Assembly (NCBI GenBank): GCA_963777905.1
Contig: CAVZSM010000013.1
Span: forward strand, 150,417 to 214,416
From: Trebonia sp963777905
Lineage (GTDB): Bacteria; Actinomycetota; Actinomycetes; Streptosporangiales; Streptosporangiaceae
DNA length: 64,000 nucleotides
Direction: 5' to 3'
In this document: positions 37,574-46,045 of the stretch, in pieces
How positions within the stretch are numbered: position 1 is the stretch's first letter
How the letters are laid out: each line of letters begins with the position of its first letter
The notes under the pieces: model-generated
The model's input: the letters and a program-made list of their open reading frames with translations, nothing else
The model's database searches: none
Told to the model about the DNA's origin: nothing
Program-made: the position numbers and the translations under genes

Positions 37574-38422
37574 TCACCCGGTGAGGAATACCGGCCAGGC
37601 GACTTCGGTGCGGTGCTTGCTCTCGTCCTCGGTTTCCGGGAAGCCGATCAGGTAGTACTCCCTGATCGGGCCCTCCACGCCGATAGCGCGCTCGGCCACC
37701 ACCGTGCCGAGCGCGCCGTAGGTGCGGTCGATGTCGTCGAGCGGGCCCTCGTGCACCGCGATCGCCGCCTCCACCGCCGGGATCTCGAGCAGCCGGACCT
37801 GGCCGTCGAGCGGCCCCTCCAGCGGCCCGAAGCCGCCCGGCGGGGAGCCGACAGGGACGAACGCCGTGATCTCGCTGCGCTCCAGTTCGAAGAAGTCGCC
37901 GGGGAACAGCGCGCCGAACGGTCCCGACGCCCCGGCCGGCGCCACGCCGGGCTTCGCCAGCGCGTCCGAGAGGGCACCGAGCGCGTCGCTCCCCCACGTC
38001 GCAAGGTCGGCGGCGGATACCACCTGGGCGACCGCCAGCGCCGTGACCGCCGGGATCTTGCGGTACTCGATGGCGGGCCGCACCGCCGGGCCGGCGAGCA
38101 GCGCCCGCAGCCCGGCGACCGACGCCTGGGTCTGGGCGAGCTGGCGCTCCATCTGTCCCAGGTGCGCCGCGATCTCGCGGTTCCTCGTCTCCAGGTCGGG
38201 GGCGATGAGCACCGACCTGATCGAGTCAAGCGGCATGCCCAGGTCGCGCAGCCGCCTGATGACCTGGGCGGGAACCACCTGGGTCGCGTCGTAGGAGCGG
38301 TAGCCGGTGAACGGGTCGATGGCGGCGGGCTCCAGGACGCCCATGTCGTGGTAGTGCCGGAGCGCCTTCACGCTCAGGTGGGTCATCCTGGAGAACTCGC
38401 CGATCGTCAGCAGCGGTGCCAT
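37574..38422 (-). CDS. MerR-family regulator with GyrI-like effector domain
   Basis: A 282-residue regulator. The MerR winged helix is at the N-terminus: MAPLLTIGEFSRMTHLSVKALRHYHDMGVLEP, then GYRSYDATQV. A coiled coil follows (~75-115), and the last ~155 residues resemble the BmrR/GyrI ligand-binding fold that senses bulky drugs. It begins ten bases after the stop of an MFS exporter gene on the same strand, so it is probably co-transcribed with and controls that exporter. Confidence 0.87.
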   Translation of the reverse strand: MAPLLTIGEFSRMTHLSVKALRHYHDMGVLEPAAIDPFTGYRSYDATQVVPAQVIRRLRDLGMPLDSIRSVLIAPDLETRNREIAAHLGQMERQLAQTQASVAGLRALLAGPAVRPAIEYRKIPAVTALAVAQVVSAADLATWGSDALGALSDALAKPGVAPAGASGPFGALFPGDFFELERSEITAFVPVGSPPGGFGPLEGPLDGQVRLLEIPAVEAAIAVHEGPLDDIDRTYGALGTVVAERAIGVEGPIREYYLIGFPETEDESKHRTEVAWPVFLTG

Positions 38423-38432
38423 GGTCTGAGTA

Positions 38433-39902
38433 TCAGCCTTCCGTGGTCGCGCCGGTCGCGCCGGTCACGCCGGTCACGCCGGTCGAAGGGCGAAGCAGGC
38501 TCAGCGCGAGCACCGCCACCACGAGCAGCAGGCCGCCCAGCTGCGCGACGGACGAGCCGAACGCCGCCCGGTACCCGTGGCCGAGCAGCCCGTAGAACAC
38601 GACCCCGCTGACCGCGACCCCGATGGCGTTGCCGACCTGCTGGGCGGTGGACAGCGCGCCGGACACCGAGCCGGCGGTCCGCGGCGAGGCGTGCGCGAGC
38701 ACCGTGGTGGTGAGCGGCGTGATGCACAGGCCCTGCCCCGCCCCGACCAGGAACAGGCCGGGGAACAGCGCGTCGAGCGGGCCGCCGGTGCCCCAGCGCG
38801 CGACCGCGAGCAGCACCAGCAGGTAGCCGGCGGCGCCGACGACGGCACCGGTGGCGATCACCCGGCGGCCGAACCGCATGGTCAGCGCCGGCGCGCGCAG
38901 CGAGGTGACCAGGTATCCCGCGGCGAGCACCGCGAACACCCCGCCGGACGCCAGCGGCGACAGGCCGCGGCCCTGCTGGAGGAACAGCGCGAGCAGCAGG
39001 TAGCACGCCGCCTGCTGGCACCAGAACAGGACCTGCACGATCAGCCCGGCGCGGAACGCGGGCACCGCGAAGATGGCGGGGTCGAGCAGCGGCTGCCTGC
39101 CGCGCCTGGCGGCGCGCCGCAGGTGGACGGCGAAGCCGGCGAGCAGCACGGGCCCGGCGGCCAGGCAGGCCCACGACCAGGCCGGCCAGCCCTGCTGGCG
39201 GCCGTCGACCAGCGGCGCGGCGATCGCGACCAGGGCCACGGCGAGCAGGGCGGCACCGGGCAGGTCGAGCCGGCCGGCGTGTTCGGCGCGGGACTCCCGC
39301 AGCAGCCGCGGCGTCGCGGCCAGCGCCGCCAGCCCGATCGGCACGTTGATCCAGAAGATGGCGCGCCAGCCGAGGCCGGCCACGTTCGCGTCGATCAGCA
39401 GCCCGCCGACGAGTTGCCCGCTCACGGCGGCCAGCCCCATCACCATGCCGTACACGCTGATCGCCCGCACCCGGTCCGGTCCGGTGTAGGTCATGCCGAG
39501 GATGGCGAGGATGTTCGGCGCCATGATCCCGGCGCCGGCGCCCTGCAAGACGCGGGCGGCGACCAGGACACTGGGGTCGGGCGCGATCGCGCACAGCGCG
39601 GACGCGAGCACGAAGACGGCTAGCCCGATGCTGAACAAGCGCCGCCGGCCGTAGTGGTCGCCGAGCCGGCCGCCGGTGACGAGCAGCGCCGCGGTGGTCA
39701 GCGCGTAGCCGGACACCAGCCATTCGATGGCCGCCGCGCCCGCCCGCAGGTCGCGGGCGATGGACGGCAGCGCCACGTTAACGACGAAGAAGTCGAGGAC
39801 GAAGATGAAGGTCCCGCAGAGCACGATCGCGAGCGGGGCCCACTTGGCGAAGCGCGAGACCGGACCGGCGTCCGCTCTCGCCTGCTGGGTCATGGTGGTC
39901 AT
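38433..39902 (-). CDS. MFS drug exporter, 14-helix DHA2 type
   Basis: A 489-residue MFS protein with about fourteen hydrophobic segments, similar to EmrB/QacA-type multidrug exporters. Landmarks are FVLDFFVVNVALPSIARDLRAGAAAIEWLVSGYALTTAALLVTGGRLGDHYGRRRLF (helices 1-3 with motif A) and LQGAGAGIMAPNILAILG (helix 4-5). The C-terminal tail ends in a TGV/TGA repeat encoded by near-identical 9-bp units at about 38440-38480. With the MerR gene directly downstream it forms a probable drug-inducible export unit. Confidence 0.88.
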   Translation of the reverse strand: MTTMTQQARADAGPVSRFAKWAPLAIVLCGTFIFVLDFFVVNVALPSIARDLRAGAAAIEWLVSGYALTTAALLVTGGRLGDHYGRRRLFSIGLAVFVLASALCAIAPDPSVLVAARVLQGAGAGIMAPNILAILGMTYTGPDRVRAISVYGMVMGLAAVSGQLVGGLLIDANVAGLGWRAIFWINVPIGLAALAATPRLLRESRAEHAGRLDLPGAALLAVALVAIAAPLVDGRQQGWPAWSWACLAAGPVLLAGFAVHLRRAARRGRQPLLDPAIFAVPAFRAGLIVQVLFWCQQAACYLLLALFLQQGRGLSPLASGGVFAVLAAGYLVTSLRAPALTMRFGRRVIATGAVVGAAGYLLVLLAVARWGTGGPLDALFPGLFLVGAGQGLCITPLTTTVLAHASPRTAGSVSGALSTAQQVGNAIGVAVSGVVFYGLLGHGYRAAFGSSVAQLGGLLLVVAVLALSLLRPSTGVTGVTGATGATTEG

Positions 39903-39956
39903 GACCCGACTCTCCGGTCTCCCATTACAGGAGAGTCAAGCGCCGGAAACAGCGCG

Positions 39957-39993
39957 GGGCATAACGGAGCATAACGGAGCGTAACGGGCGTAA
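39957..39993. repeat. Short tandem repeat between pstB-like and MFS genes
   Basis: The unit GCATAACGGA and its variants GCGTAACGG / GCGTAACG are repeated three to four times at 10-bp steps, ending at the pstB stop. This stretch, between the pstB stop and the MFS start, may be slippage-derived or a protein-binding array. Confidence 0.5.
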
Positions 39994-39995
39994 CG

Positions 39996-40871
39996 TCAGC
40001 CGATCCGCCCCGTCACGTACGCCTCCGTGCGGCGGTCGTGCGGGTTCTCGAAGATCTGCTGGGTCGGGCCGTACTCGACGAGCACCCCGGTGCGGGTGTC
40101 GCTGTCGGGGTTGACGAGCACGGAGAAGAACGCGGTGCGGTCGCTGACCCTGGTGGCCTGCTGCATGTTGTGCGTGACGATCACGATCGTGTACTGCGAC
40201 TTGAGCTCGTGCATCAGGTCCTCGATCCGGCCCGTCGCGATCGGGTCGAGCGCCGACGCGGGCTCGTCCATCAAGACCACATCCGGCTCGACCGCGATCG
40301 TGCGGGCGATGCACAGCCGCTGCGCCTGGCCGCCGGACAGGCCCAGCCCCGACGCGCCGAGCCGGTTCTTCACCTCGTCCCACAGCGCGGCCTTGCGCAG
40401 CGAGCTCTCGACGATCTCGTCCAGCTGGCTCTTCTTCCTGATGCCGTTGATGCGCGGCCCGTAGGCGACGTTCTCGAAGATCGACTTCGGGAACGGGTTC
40501 GGCTTCTGGAACACCATGCCGATCCGGCGGCGCACCGCCACCGGGGACACATCGGGCGCGTACAGCGATTCGCCGCGATAGTCGATTACGCCGTCCATGT
40601 GGGCGCTCGGCACCAGGTCGTTCATCCGGTTGAACGCCCGCAGCACCGTCGACTTGCCGCTGCCCGACGAGCCGATGAACGCGGTGATCTCGTTTTCGTA
40701 GATGGTCAGCGACACGTCCGTGACGGCGCGGAACGAGCCGTAGAAGATCGAGACGTTCTGCACGTCGAAGACGGGCACGAGGTGCTTGCTGGGAACCTCG
40801 GCGGGCTTATCCGCCAGGGCCGCGGGCTCGGGCAGCCTGGTGGCCACCCCGTCCCGTTCCTGTTGCTCCAT
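39996..40871 (-). CDS. pstB: Phosphate-type ABC transporter ATPase (PstB-like), orphan
   Basis: A 291-residue ATPase that matches PstB along its length: Walker A GSSGSGKST, Q-loop MVFQKPNPFPKSIFENVAYGPR (PstB-specific), signature LSGGQAQRLCIART and Walker B VVLMDEPASALDPIAT. The C-terminal YGPTQQIFENPHDRRTEAYVTGRIG is also PstB-like. It would energise phosphate uptake, but no pstS, pstC, pstA or phoU lies in the window. It is 115 bases downstream of the polyamine-type permease on the same strand. It may serve a pst complex encoded elsewhere. An N-terminal extension of ~30 residues precedes the conserved domain. Confidence 0.88.
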   Translation of the reverse strand: MEQQERDGVATRLPEPAALADKPAEVPSKHLVPVFDVQNVSIFYGSFRAVTDVSLTIYENEITAFIGSSGSGKSTVLRAFNRMNDLVPSAHMDGVIDYRGESLYAPDVSPVAVRRRIGMVFQKPNPFPKSIFENVAYGPRINGIRKKSQLDEIVESSLRKAALWDEVKNRLGASGLGLSGGQAQRLCIARTIAVEPDVVLMDEPASALDPIATGRIEDLMHELKSQYTIVIVTHNMQQATRVSDRTAFFSVLVNPDSDTRTGVLVEYGPTQQIFENPHDRRTEAYVTGRIG

Positions 40872-40985
40872 GACTTTCCCCCTAACGACCGCCGCCTGTG
40901 AGACATTTCCTAGCGCGGCTACACCAACGGGAAGTTGCCACCAGGCGAACAGAAGCCCGCGACCTGCTCTTACCTGGTCCCGCCC

Positions 40986-41696
40986 TTACCTGGTACCGCG
41001 ACGGCCGAGGAGCGCCGAGGTGGCGGCGATGATCAGGCCGGCGACGAAGATCAGCGTGCCCAGGACGTCCACCTGCGGGGGCAGGCCGTTACGGGTCGCG
41101 GACCAGATCCACAGCGGGAACGTCTGCGTCGAGCCGGACACGAAGCTGGTCACCACGAAGTCGTCGATGGAGATCGCGAACGCGAGCAGCGCGCCTGCCA
41201 GCACGCCTGGGAAGATCAGCGGCAGGGTGACCAGCCGGAACGTCGCCCACGGGCCGGCCCCGAGGTCCCGCGCCGCCTCCTCGAGCGACCTGTCCAGCGT
41301 CAGCACCCGGGCCCGCACGGTCACCGCCACGAACGACAGGCAGAACATGATGTGCGCCACGATGATCGTCGGCAGCCCGAGCGGCACGCGCAGCGTGACG
41401 AAGAACGCCAGCAGCGACGACGCCAGCACGATGTCCGGCGCGGAGATCGCGGCGAACTGCACCAGGTTCGCCGTGCCCAGGCCGCGGAACCGGTACTTGC
41501 CCAGCGCCAGGCCGACGAGCGTGCCGAGCACCACCGAGCCCACGGTGGCGGCGAACGCGACGAGCAGCGAGTTCTCCATCGCCGTGGTCAGCGACGGGTA
41601 GTCGAGCAGGTGGGGGCCGTACCACTTGAGCGTGAAGCCGACCCAGGTGAAGTTGAACCTGCCGTGCGGGTTGTTGAACGAGAACATGATCATCAC
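40986..41696 (-). CDS. potC: Spermidine/putrescine-type permease, second subunit; 5' end frameshifted
   Basis: A 236-residue permease of the PotC class with the EAA loop EEAARDLGAGPWATFRLVTLPLIFPG. Coding sequence clearly continues upstream of the GTG at 41696: the same frame reads RWGDRLLFAWTWLIIIWLALPIAV, the expected first helix, but meets a stop without a usable start. A TTG at 41847, four bases past the potB stop, opens a frame one base out of register (MILIRNGPVTPPRRLSLLGRR). Removing one base from the five-G run at 41771-41775 joins them into a normal 286-residue PotC. The break is either a sequencing/assembly error or a real mutation. Confidence 0.8.
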   Translation of the reverse strand: MMIMFSFNNPHGRFNFTWVGFTLKWYGPHLLDYPSLTTAMENSLLVAFAATVGSVVLGTLVGLALGKYRFRGLGTANLVQFAAISAPDIVLASSLLAFFVTLRVPLGLPTIIVAHIMFCLSFVAVTVRARVLTLDRSLEEAARDLGAGPWATFRLVTLPLIFPGVLAGALLAFAISIDDFVVTSFVSGSTQTFPLWIWSATRNGLPPQVDVLGTLIFVAGLIIAATSALLGRRGTR

Positions 41697-41850
41697 GGCG
41701 ATGGGCAGCGCCAGCCAGATGATGATCAGCCAGGTCCAGGCGAACAGCAGCCGGTCGCCCCAGCGGCGCCGGGGGCGGCGCCGGCCGCCGGCCGAGCAGC
41801 GACAACCGCCGGGGCGGAGTCACGGGCCCGTTCCGAATCAATATCAACGG

Positions 41851-42714
41851 TCACCGGGCAGCCACCTCGAGCACTTCGTCGGTGCCGAGCACGCGGGCGT
41901 AGCTGAACATCCCGATCAGCAAGATCGCCATCAGCATGAACGACAGCGCGGCGCCGGTCGGGTAATCCTGCACGGTGAGGAACTCGTCCTGGATGATGTT
42001 GCCGATCATCGTGTTGCCCGTGCCGCCGAGGATCGCGGCGTTGACGTAGTCGGCCGCCACCGGGACGAACGTGAGCAGCACCCCGGCGAACAGGCCGGGC
42101 AGGCTGAGCGGGAGCACCACGCGGCGGAACGCCGCCGCCCGCGTCGCGTACAGGTCCTGCGCCGCCTCGACCAGGCGCGGGTCGATCCGCTCCAGCGCCA
42201 CGTAGATCGGCAGCACCATGAACGGCAGGTAGTTATAGGTGAGCCCGCCGACGACGGCGGTCCCGGTAGCGAGGATGCGGAAGTTCTGCGGCAGGATGCC
42301 CGCGGATTTCAGCGGGCTGAGCAGGATGCCGTTGTCGGACAGGAAGTACTGCCAGGAGACCGTGCGCAGCACGAACGAGACGAAGAACGGCAGCAGCAGC
42401 AGGAACAGGTAGGTCGACTTGCGGGCGCCGCCGCGGAACGCGATCCAGTACGCCACCGGGTAGCCGAGCGCGATGCACAGGATCGTGGCGATCGCGCCGT
42501 ACAGCAGCGACCTGATGAACTGGTCGTGGTAGTTGTCCCAGGCGGTGGCGTAGTTCGCGAAGTGGAACGTCTGGCTGAACCCGTCGACGATGTTGCCCTG
42601 CTGGGTGGACAGGCTGATCAGCACGATCACGGGGATCGCGAAGAAGATCACCAGCCACAGGCCGCCGGGCAGGATCAGCAGGTAAGGGACGGCGGCGGCG
42701 CGCCAGCGCTTCAT
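41851..42714 (-). CDS. potB: Spermidine/putrescine-type permease, first subunit
   Basis: A 287-residue permease of the PotB class with six hydrophobic helices. The ATPase-contact (EAA) loop is VEAAQDLYATRAAAFRRVVLPLSLPG. It pairs with the PotC-like subunit encoded directly downstream. The start is 19 bases after the binding-protein stop. Polyamine specificity is the family default. Similar systems also carry opines or other amines. Confidence 0.88.
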   Translation of the reverse strand: MKRWRAAAVPYLLILPGGLWLVIFFAIPVIVLISLSTQQGNIVDGFSQTFHFANYATAWDNYHDQFIRSLLYGAIATILCIALGYPVAYWIAFRGGARKSTYLFLLLLPFFVSFVLRTVSWQYFLSDNGILLSPLKSAGILPQNFRILATGTAVVGGLTYNYLPFMVLPIYVALERIDPRLVEAAQDLYATRAAAFRRVVLPLSLPGLFAGVLLTFVPVAADYVNAAILGGTGNTMIGNIIQDEFLTVQDYPTGAALSFMLMAILLIGMFSYARVLGTDEVLEVAAR

Positions 42715-42733
42715 GCTGTTATCAGCCCGCGCA

Positions 42734-43939
42734 TCAGCCCGCGACCACGGGCTGGAAGATGCCGTAGAACGTCGACTGGTTCTTCGAGGTGATGGGCACG
42801 TAGTTCTTGAGCCGCGCGTAGTCGGCCGCGGACAGCCAGACGAGCGGGCTGGTCGCGACGGCCTCCAACGTCGCCTTGTCGCTGCCCTTGGCGCTGGCGG
42901 CGTCCGACTTGATGATGTCCTGCACAGCGGGGACCGGGGTGATGTAGTTGATCGCCTCGGTGAGCGTCGCGGCCATCCGCGGCTGGTAGTACCAGTCGAT
43001 CAGCTGCATGGCGGCGACCGGGTTGGCCGCGTACTTGGGGATCATCATGTTGTCGGTCCAGATCGTGCCGCCCTCCTTGGGCACGATGAACTGCAGGTCA
43101 GTGCCGGCCGACAGGTTCTGCTGGAAGATGTCGCCCGACCACGCCATCGTGATCCACACGTCGCCCTTGGACAGCGCGTTGATGTACGACTGGTCGTAGT
43201 ACTGCCGGACGATCCCCGCGCCGCGCTGCTGCTTCAGCGCCGCGGCCGCGGCCTGCCACTCCTTCTGCGTGGAGTTCTCCGGGTCGACGCCGATCTTGAA
43301 CAGGCCGAAGTTCGCGATCTCCTGGGGGTCGGACATCATGCCGACGTGCCCGGCGTACGCGGGGTTCCACAGGTCGTTGATCGACGTCGGAGGCGTCTTG
43401 ATGTACTTGGGGTTCCAGGCGATGCCGGTGGACCCGCTCGCCCACGGCACGCTGTACACGTTGCCCGGGTCGAAACTGCGGTGCTGATACGCGGCGCCCG
43501 CGTTCTGGTGGAAGTTGGTCAGCATCGACTGGTCGAGCGGGATCACCTCGCCGAGCGCCACCAGCTCGGAGAACTCGAGGCCGTCGGTGATCACCATCAT
43601 GTCGTAGCCGGTGGACTGGCCGGAGGCGAGCTGCGGGTGGATCTTCGCGAAGAAGCTCGAGTCGTCCTGGATGACCTCGTCGTAGGTGACCTTGATGCCG
43701 GTCTTCGCGGTGAAGTCCTTCAGGGTCTGGTGATCCGGGTCGATGTACAGCGCCCAGTTGGCGAACGTGACGGTGCCCGTCGGCTTCTGCGCCTTCCAGA
43801 ACTTGTCGGCGGCGGACTCGGCCTGCGCCGTGCTCTGCTGCTTGGCGGCGCCCTGCACGCCGCAGGCGGCCGCGGTCAGGGCGGCGGCGGACAGGCCGCC
43901 CAGCTGGAGGGCGGCGCGGCGGCTGTAGCGTGCGGTCAT
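42734..43939 (-). CDS. potD: Polyamine-type ABC substrate-binding lipoprotein
   Basis: A 401-residue extracellular binding protein of the PotD/PotF class. The N-terminus SRRAALQLGGLSAAALTAAACG has both a twin-arginine pattern and a lipobox, so it may be exported folded and lipid-anchored. TGTVTFANWALYIDPDHQTLKDFTAKTGIKVTYDEVIQDDSSFFAKI is the standard first lobe. SGSTGIAWNPKYIKTPPTSINDLWNPAYAGHVGMMSDP is also characteristic. Its start overlaps the ATPase stop by four bases. Confidence 0.9.
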   Translation of the reverse strand: MTARYSRRAALQLGGLSAAALTAAACGVQGAAKQQSTAQAESAADKFWKAQKPTGTVTFANWALYIDPDHQTLKDFTAKTGIKVTYDEVIQDDSSFFAKIHPQLASGQSTGYDMMVITDGLEFSELVALGEVIPLDQSMLTNFHQNAGAAYQHRSFDPGNVYSVPWASGSTGIAWNPKYIKTPPTSINDLWNPAYAGHVGMMSDPQEIANFGLFKIGVDPENSTQKEWQAAAAALKQQRGAGIVRQYYDQSYINALSKGDVWITMAWSGDIFQQNLSAGTDLQFIVPKEGGTIWTDNMMIPKYAANPVAAMQLIDWYYQPRMAATLTEAINYITPVPAVQDIIKSDAASAKGSDKATLEAVATSPLVWLSAADYARLKNYVPITSKNQSTFYGIFQPVVAG

Positions 43940-45135
43940 TGCGTGTTTCCGATCGCGTAGGAGTTGGCTGAGTCCCAGTGCAGCCAGACCTGCTCGCCGC
44001 GCTGCGGCCCTGAGGCGTCGTTGGCTGAGTTCTGGCTGTAGACCACGACTTCCGCCCCCGTGGAGGTGGCCACGTTGTAGTTGGTCGAGGTGCCGAGGTA
44101 GACGACCTCGGCGACGGTGCCGCGCAGCGCGCAGTCGTGCTGGCCAGGCGCAGGCGGCGCGGAGTCCGCAGCGTCCGCGCCGTCCGCGACCAGGGTGATC
44201 TTCTCCGGGCGCACGGTGATCTCTAGCTCGTCGCCGGGCCGCTTGCCCGCCGCGGGGACGACGATCCGGCCGCCGTCGGCGCCGAGGTCGATGACCGCGC
44301 CGTCCGTCGCCGGGTCGGTGCTCGTCACCGTGCCGGACAGCAGGTTCGAGGTGCCGATGAAGCCGGCCACGAACCGGGTCTTCGGGTGCTCGTAGATGTC
44401 CCGCGGCGCGGCCAGCTGCTCGATGACGCCCTCGTTCATCACCGCGATCCTGTCGCTCATCGTGAGCGCCTCGCCCTGGTCGTGGGTCACGTAGACGAAC
44501 GTGATGCCGACCTCGCGCTGGATCCGCTTGAGCTCGATCTGCATGGCCTGCCTGAGCTTGAGGTCGAGCGCCCCGAGCGGCTCGTCGAGCAGCAGCGCGC
44601 GCGGCCGGTTCACCAGCGCCCGCGCCAGCGCGACCCGCTGCTGCTGGCCGCCGGACAGCTGCCGCGGCCTTCGTTTCGCGTACCCGTCGAGGCCGACGAC
44701 GCCCAGGAGGTCCGTCACCCGGTCGGTGACCTCTTTCTTCGGCGTGTTCTTGCGGCGCAGCCCGAACGCCACGTTGTCGAACACCGTCATGTGCGGGAAC
44801 AGCGCGTAGGACTGGAAGACCATGTTGACGTCGCGCTTGTGCGGCGGGACGTTCGTCACGTCGGTGCCGTGCAAGTACACGGTGCCCGCGGTCGGCTCTT
44901 CGAAGCCGGCGACTATCCGCATCGTGGTCGTCTTGCCGCAGCCGGAGGGGCCGAGCAGGGAGAAGAACTCCCCTTCCGCGATGGCGACGTGCAGGTCGCG
45001 GACGGCGGTGACCACCTCGCCGTGGGAGCGGAACTCCTTGACCACGCCGTGCAGCTCGATCGCGGGCGGGTCCTGTGAGGCCCCTGCGTCCTGTGGGCTG
45101 GCGCGGATCTCCTCAGCCACCTGTTGCTCACTCAT
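43936..45135 (-). CDS. potA: Polyamine-type ABC transporter ATPase
   Basis: A 399-residue ATPase heading the four-gene importer operon. Motifs: Walker A GPSGCGKTTT, Q-loop VFQSYALFPHMTVFDNVAFGLR, signature LSGGQQQRVALARALVNRP, Walker B ALLLDEPLGALDLKLRQ, H-loop THDQGEALTMSDRIAVM. The last ~130 residues are a TOBE-type regulatory domain. I chose the ATG at 45135 (MSEQQVAEEI). The frame is open to 45195 but the extra residues look unrelated. The ~200 bases upstream (45136-45340) hold no gene and probably contain the operon promoter. Confidence 0.9.
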   Translation of the reverse strand: MSEQQVAEEIRASPQDAGASQDPPAIELHGVVKEFRSHGEVVTAVRDLHVAIAEGEFFSLLGPSGCGKTTTMRIVAGFEEPTAGTVYLHGTDVTNVPPHKRDVNMVFQSYALFPHMTVFDNVAFGLRRKNTPKKEVTDRVTDLLGVVGLDGYAKRRPRQLSGGQQQRVALARALVNRPRALLLDEPLGALDLKLRQAMQIELKRIQREVGITFVYVTHDQGEALTMSDRIAVMNEGVIEQLAAPRDIYEHPKTRFVAGFIGTSNLLSGTVTSTDPATDGAVIDLGADGGRIVVPAAGKRPGDELEITVRPEKITLVADGADAADSAPPAPGQHDCALRGTVAEVVYLGTSTNYNVATSTGAEVVVYSQNSANDASGPQRGEQVWLHWDSANSYAIGNTQ

Positions 45136-45340
45136 CAGAGATGAGACTTTCGCACACGTAAATGCGGTTTTCAAGCCTTTCCGTTTACTTCTCACCCGAA
45201 CGCAACGAAATCCGGCGGCTCGTTACATTCGTGTTACGCGTATCAGCTGGCCGCGGCTCTCCGGTGGCGCGCGCTGAGTATTTATCCCGAACGGGCCCGT
45301 GGTGGCTCTGTTACCGCGACCCGTTGTTACCGCTACCCGT

Positions 45341-45949
45341 TCAGTCGAGCGTGTCGATCCACTGGGCGACGCGGCGCGCCTCGGCCTCCATCAGGCCCGG
45401 GTCGCGGAACGCGCTGGTCAGCAGCGCGGTGCCCTGGTACCTGGCGATCACCTGGACCGCGAGATCCCGCGCGTCGGGGCGGCCCATGGCCGCGAACTGG
45501 CGTTCCGCCCACTCGACGGGCTCGCGCATCAGCTCGGCGGCGGCCGGCGTGCCGTCGGCGCGCTTGCCCAGTTCCTGGCAGAGCGAGCCGTGCGGGCAGC
45601 CGTACCGCGCGATCAGGTCGCTTTGCTGGGCGAGGGCGCCGAACAGCGCCTTGAGCCGCTCGCGCGGTCCCGGGTAGGCGTGGTCGATCGCGGCGAGCAT
45701 GGCCCTGGCCTCGGCCAGGTGCGCCTCGACCACGGCCTGCACGAGGGCGTCCTTGGTCTTGAAGTAGTAGTACACGTTGCCGAGCGGGATCCCGGCCGCC
45801 GCCGCGATGTCGGCCAGCGTCGTCTTCTCGACGCCCGCGGCGTAGATCGTCTCGGCCGCGGCGGCGATCAGCCGCTCGCGCTTGCCGCCTTGCGCGCCCT
45901 TTTTGCCGGGCTGGCTGCCGCCGGAGATCGCGGAAAGTGAGTCAGTCAT
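45341..45949 (-). CDS. TetR-family transcriptional regulator
   Basis: A 202-residue repressor. The helix-turn-helix is RERLIAAAAETIYAAGVEKTTLADIAAAAGIPLGNVYYYFKTKDALVQAVVEAH. The C-terminal ligand domain has the GCPHGSLCQELGKR segment common in TetR proteins that control MFS exporters. The ATG at 45949 is used. ATG 45964 would add five residues. It is divergent from an MFS exporter gene that starts 97 bases away and probably represses both. Confidence 0.88.
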   Translation of the reverse strand: MTDSLSAISGGSQPGKKGAQGGKRERLIAAAAETIYAAGVEKTTLADIAAAAGIPLGNVYYYFKTKDALVQAVVEAHLAEARAMLAAIDHAYPGPRERLKALFGALAQQSDLIARYGCPHGSLCQELGKRADGTPAAAELMREPVEWAERQFAAMGRPDARDLAVQVIARYQGTALLTSAFRDPGLMEAEARRVAQWIDTLD

Positions 45950-45988
45950 CTTGCTGACAAGCATAGACCTTCGCGATCGCATGGTCTA

Positions 45989-46004
45989 AGTTGGTTAACT
46001 GACT
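45989..46004. promoter_or_regulatory. Candidate TetR operator
   Basis: AGTTGGTTAACTGACT is an imperfect 16-bp palindrome centred on GTTAAC in the AT-richer divergent gap between the TetR and MFS genes. ATTACATCATTACAT follows directly. It is a sensible repressor site but untested. Confidence 0.45.
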
Positions 46005-46045
46005 GATTACATCATTACATACCGCTTCTCGGAGGTTCTGTCAGC

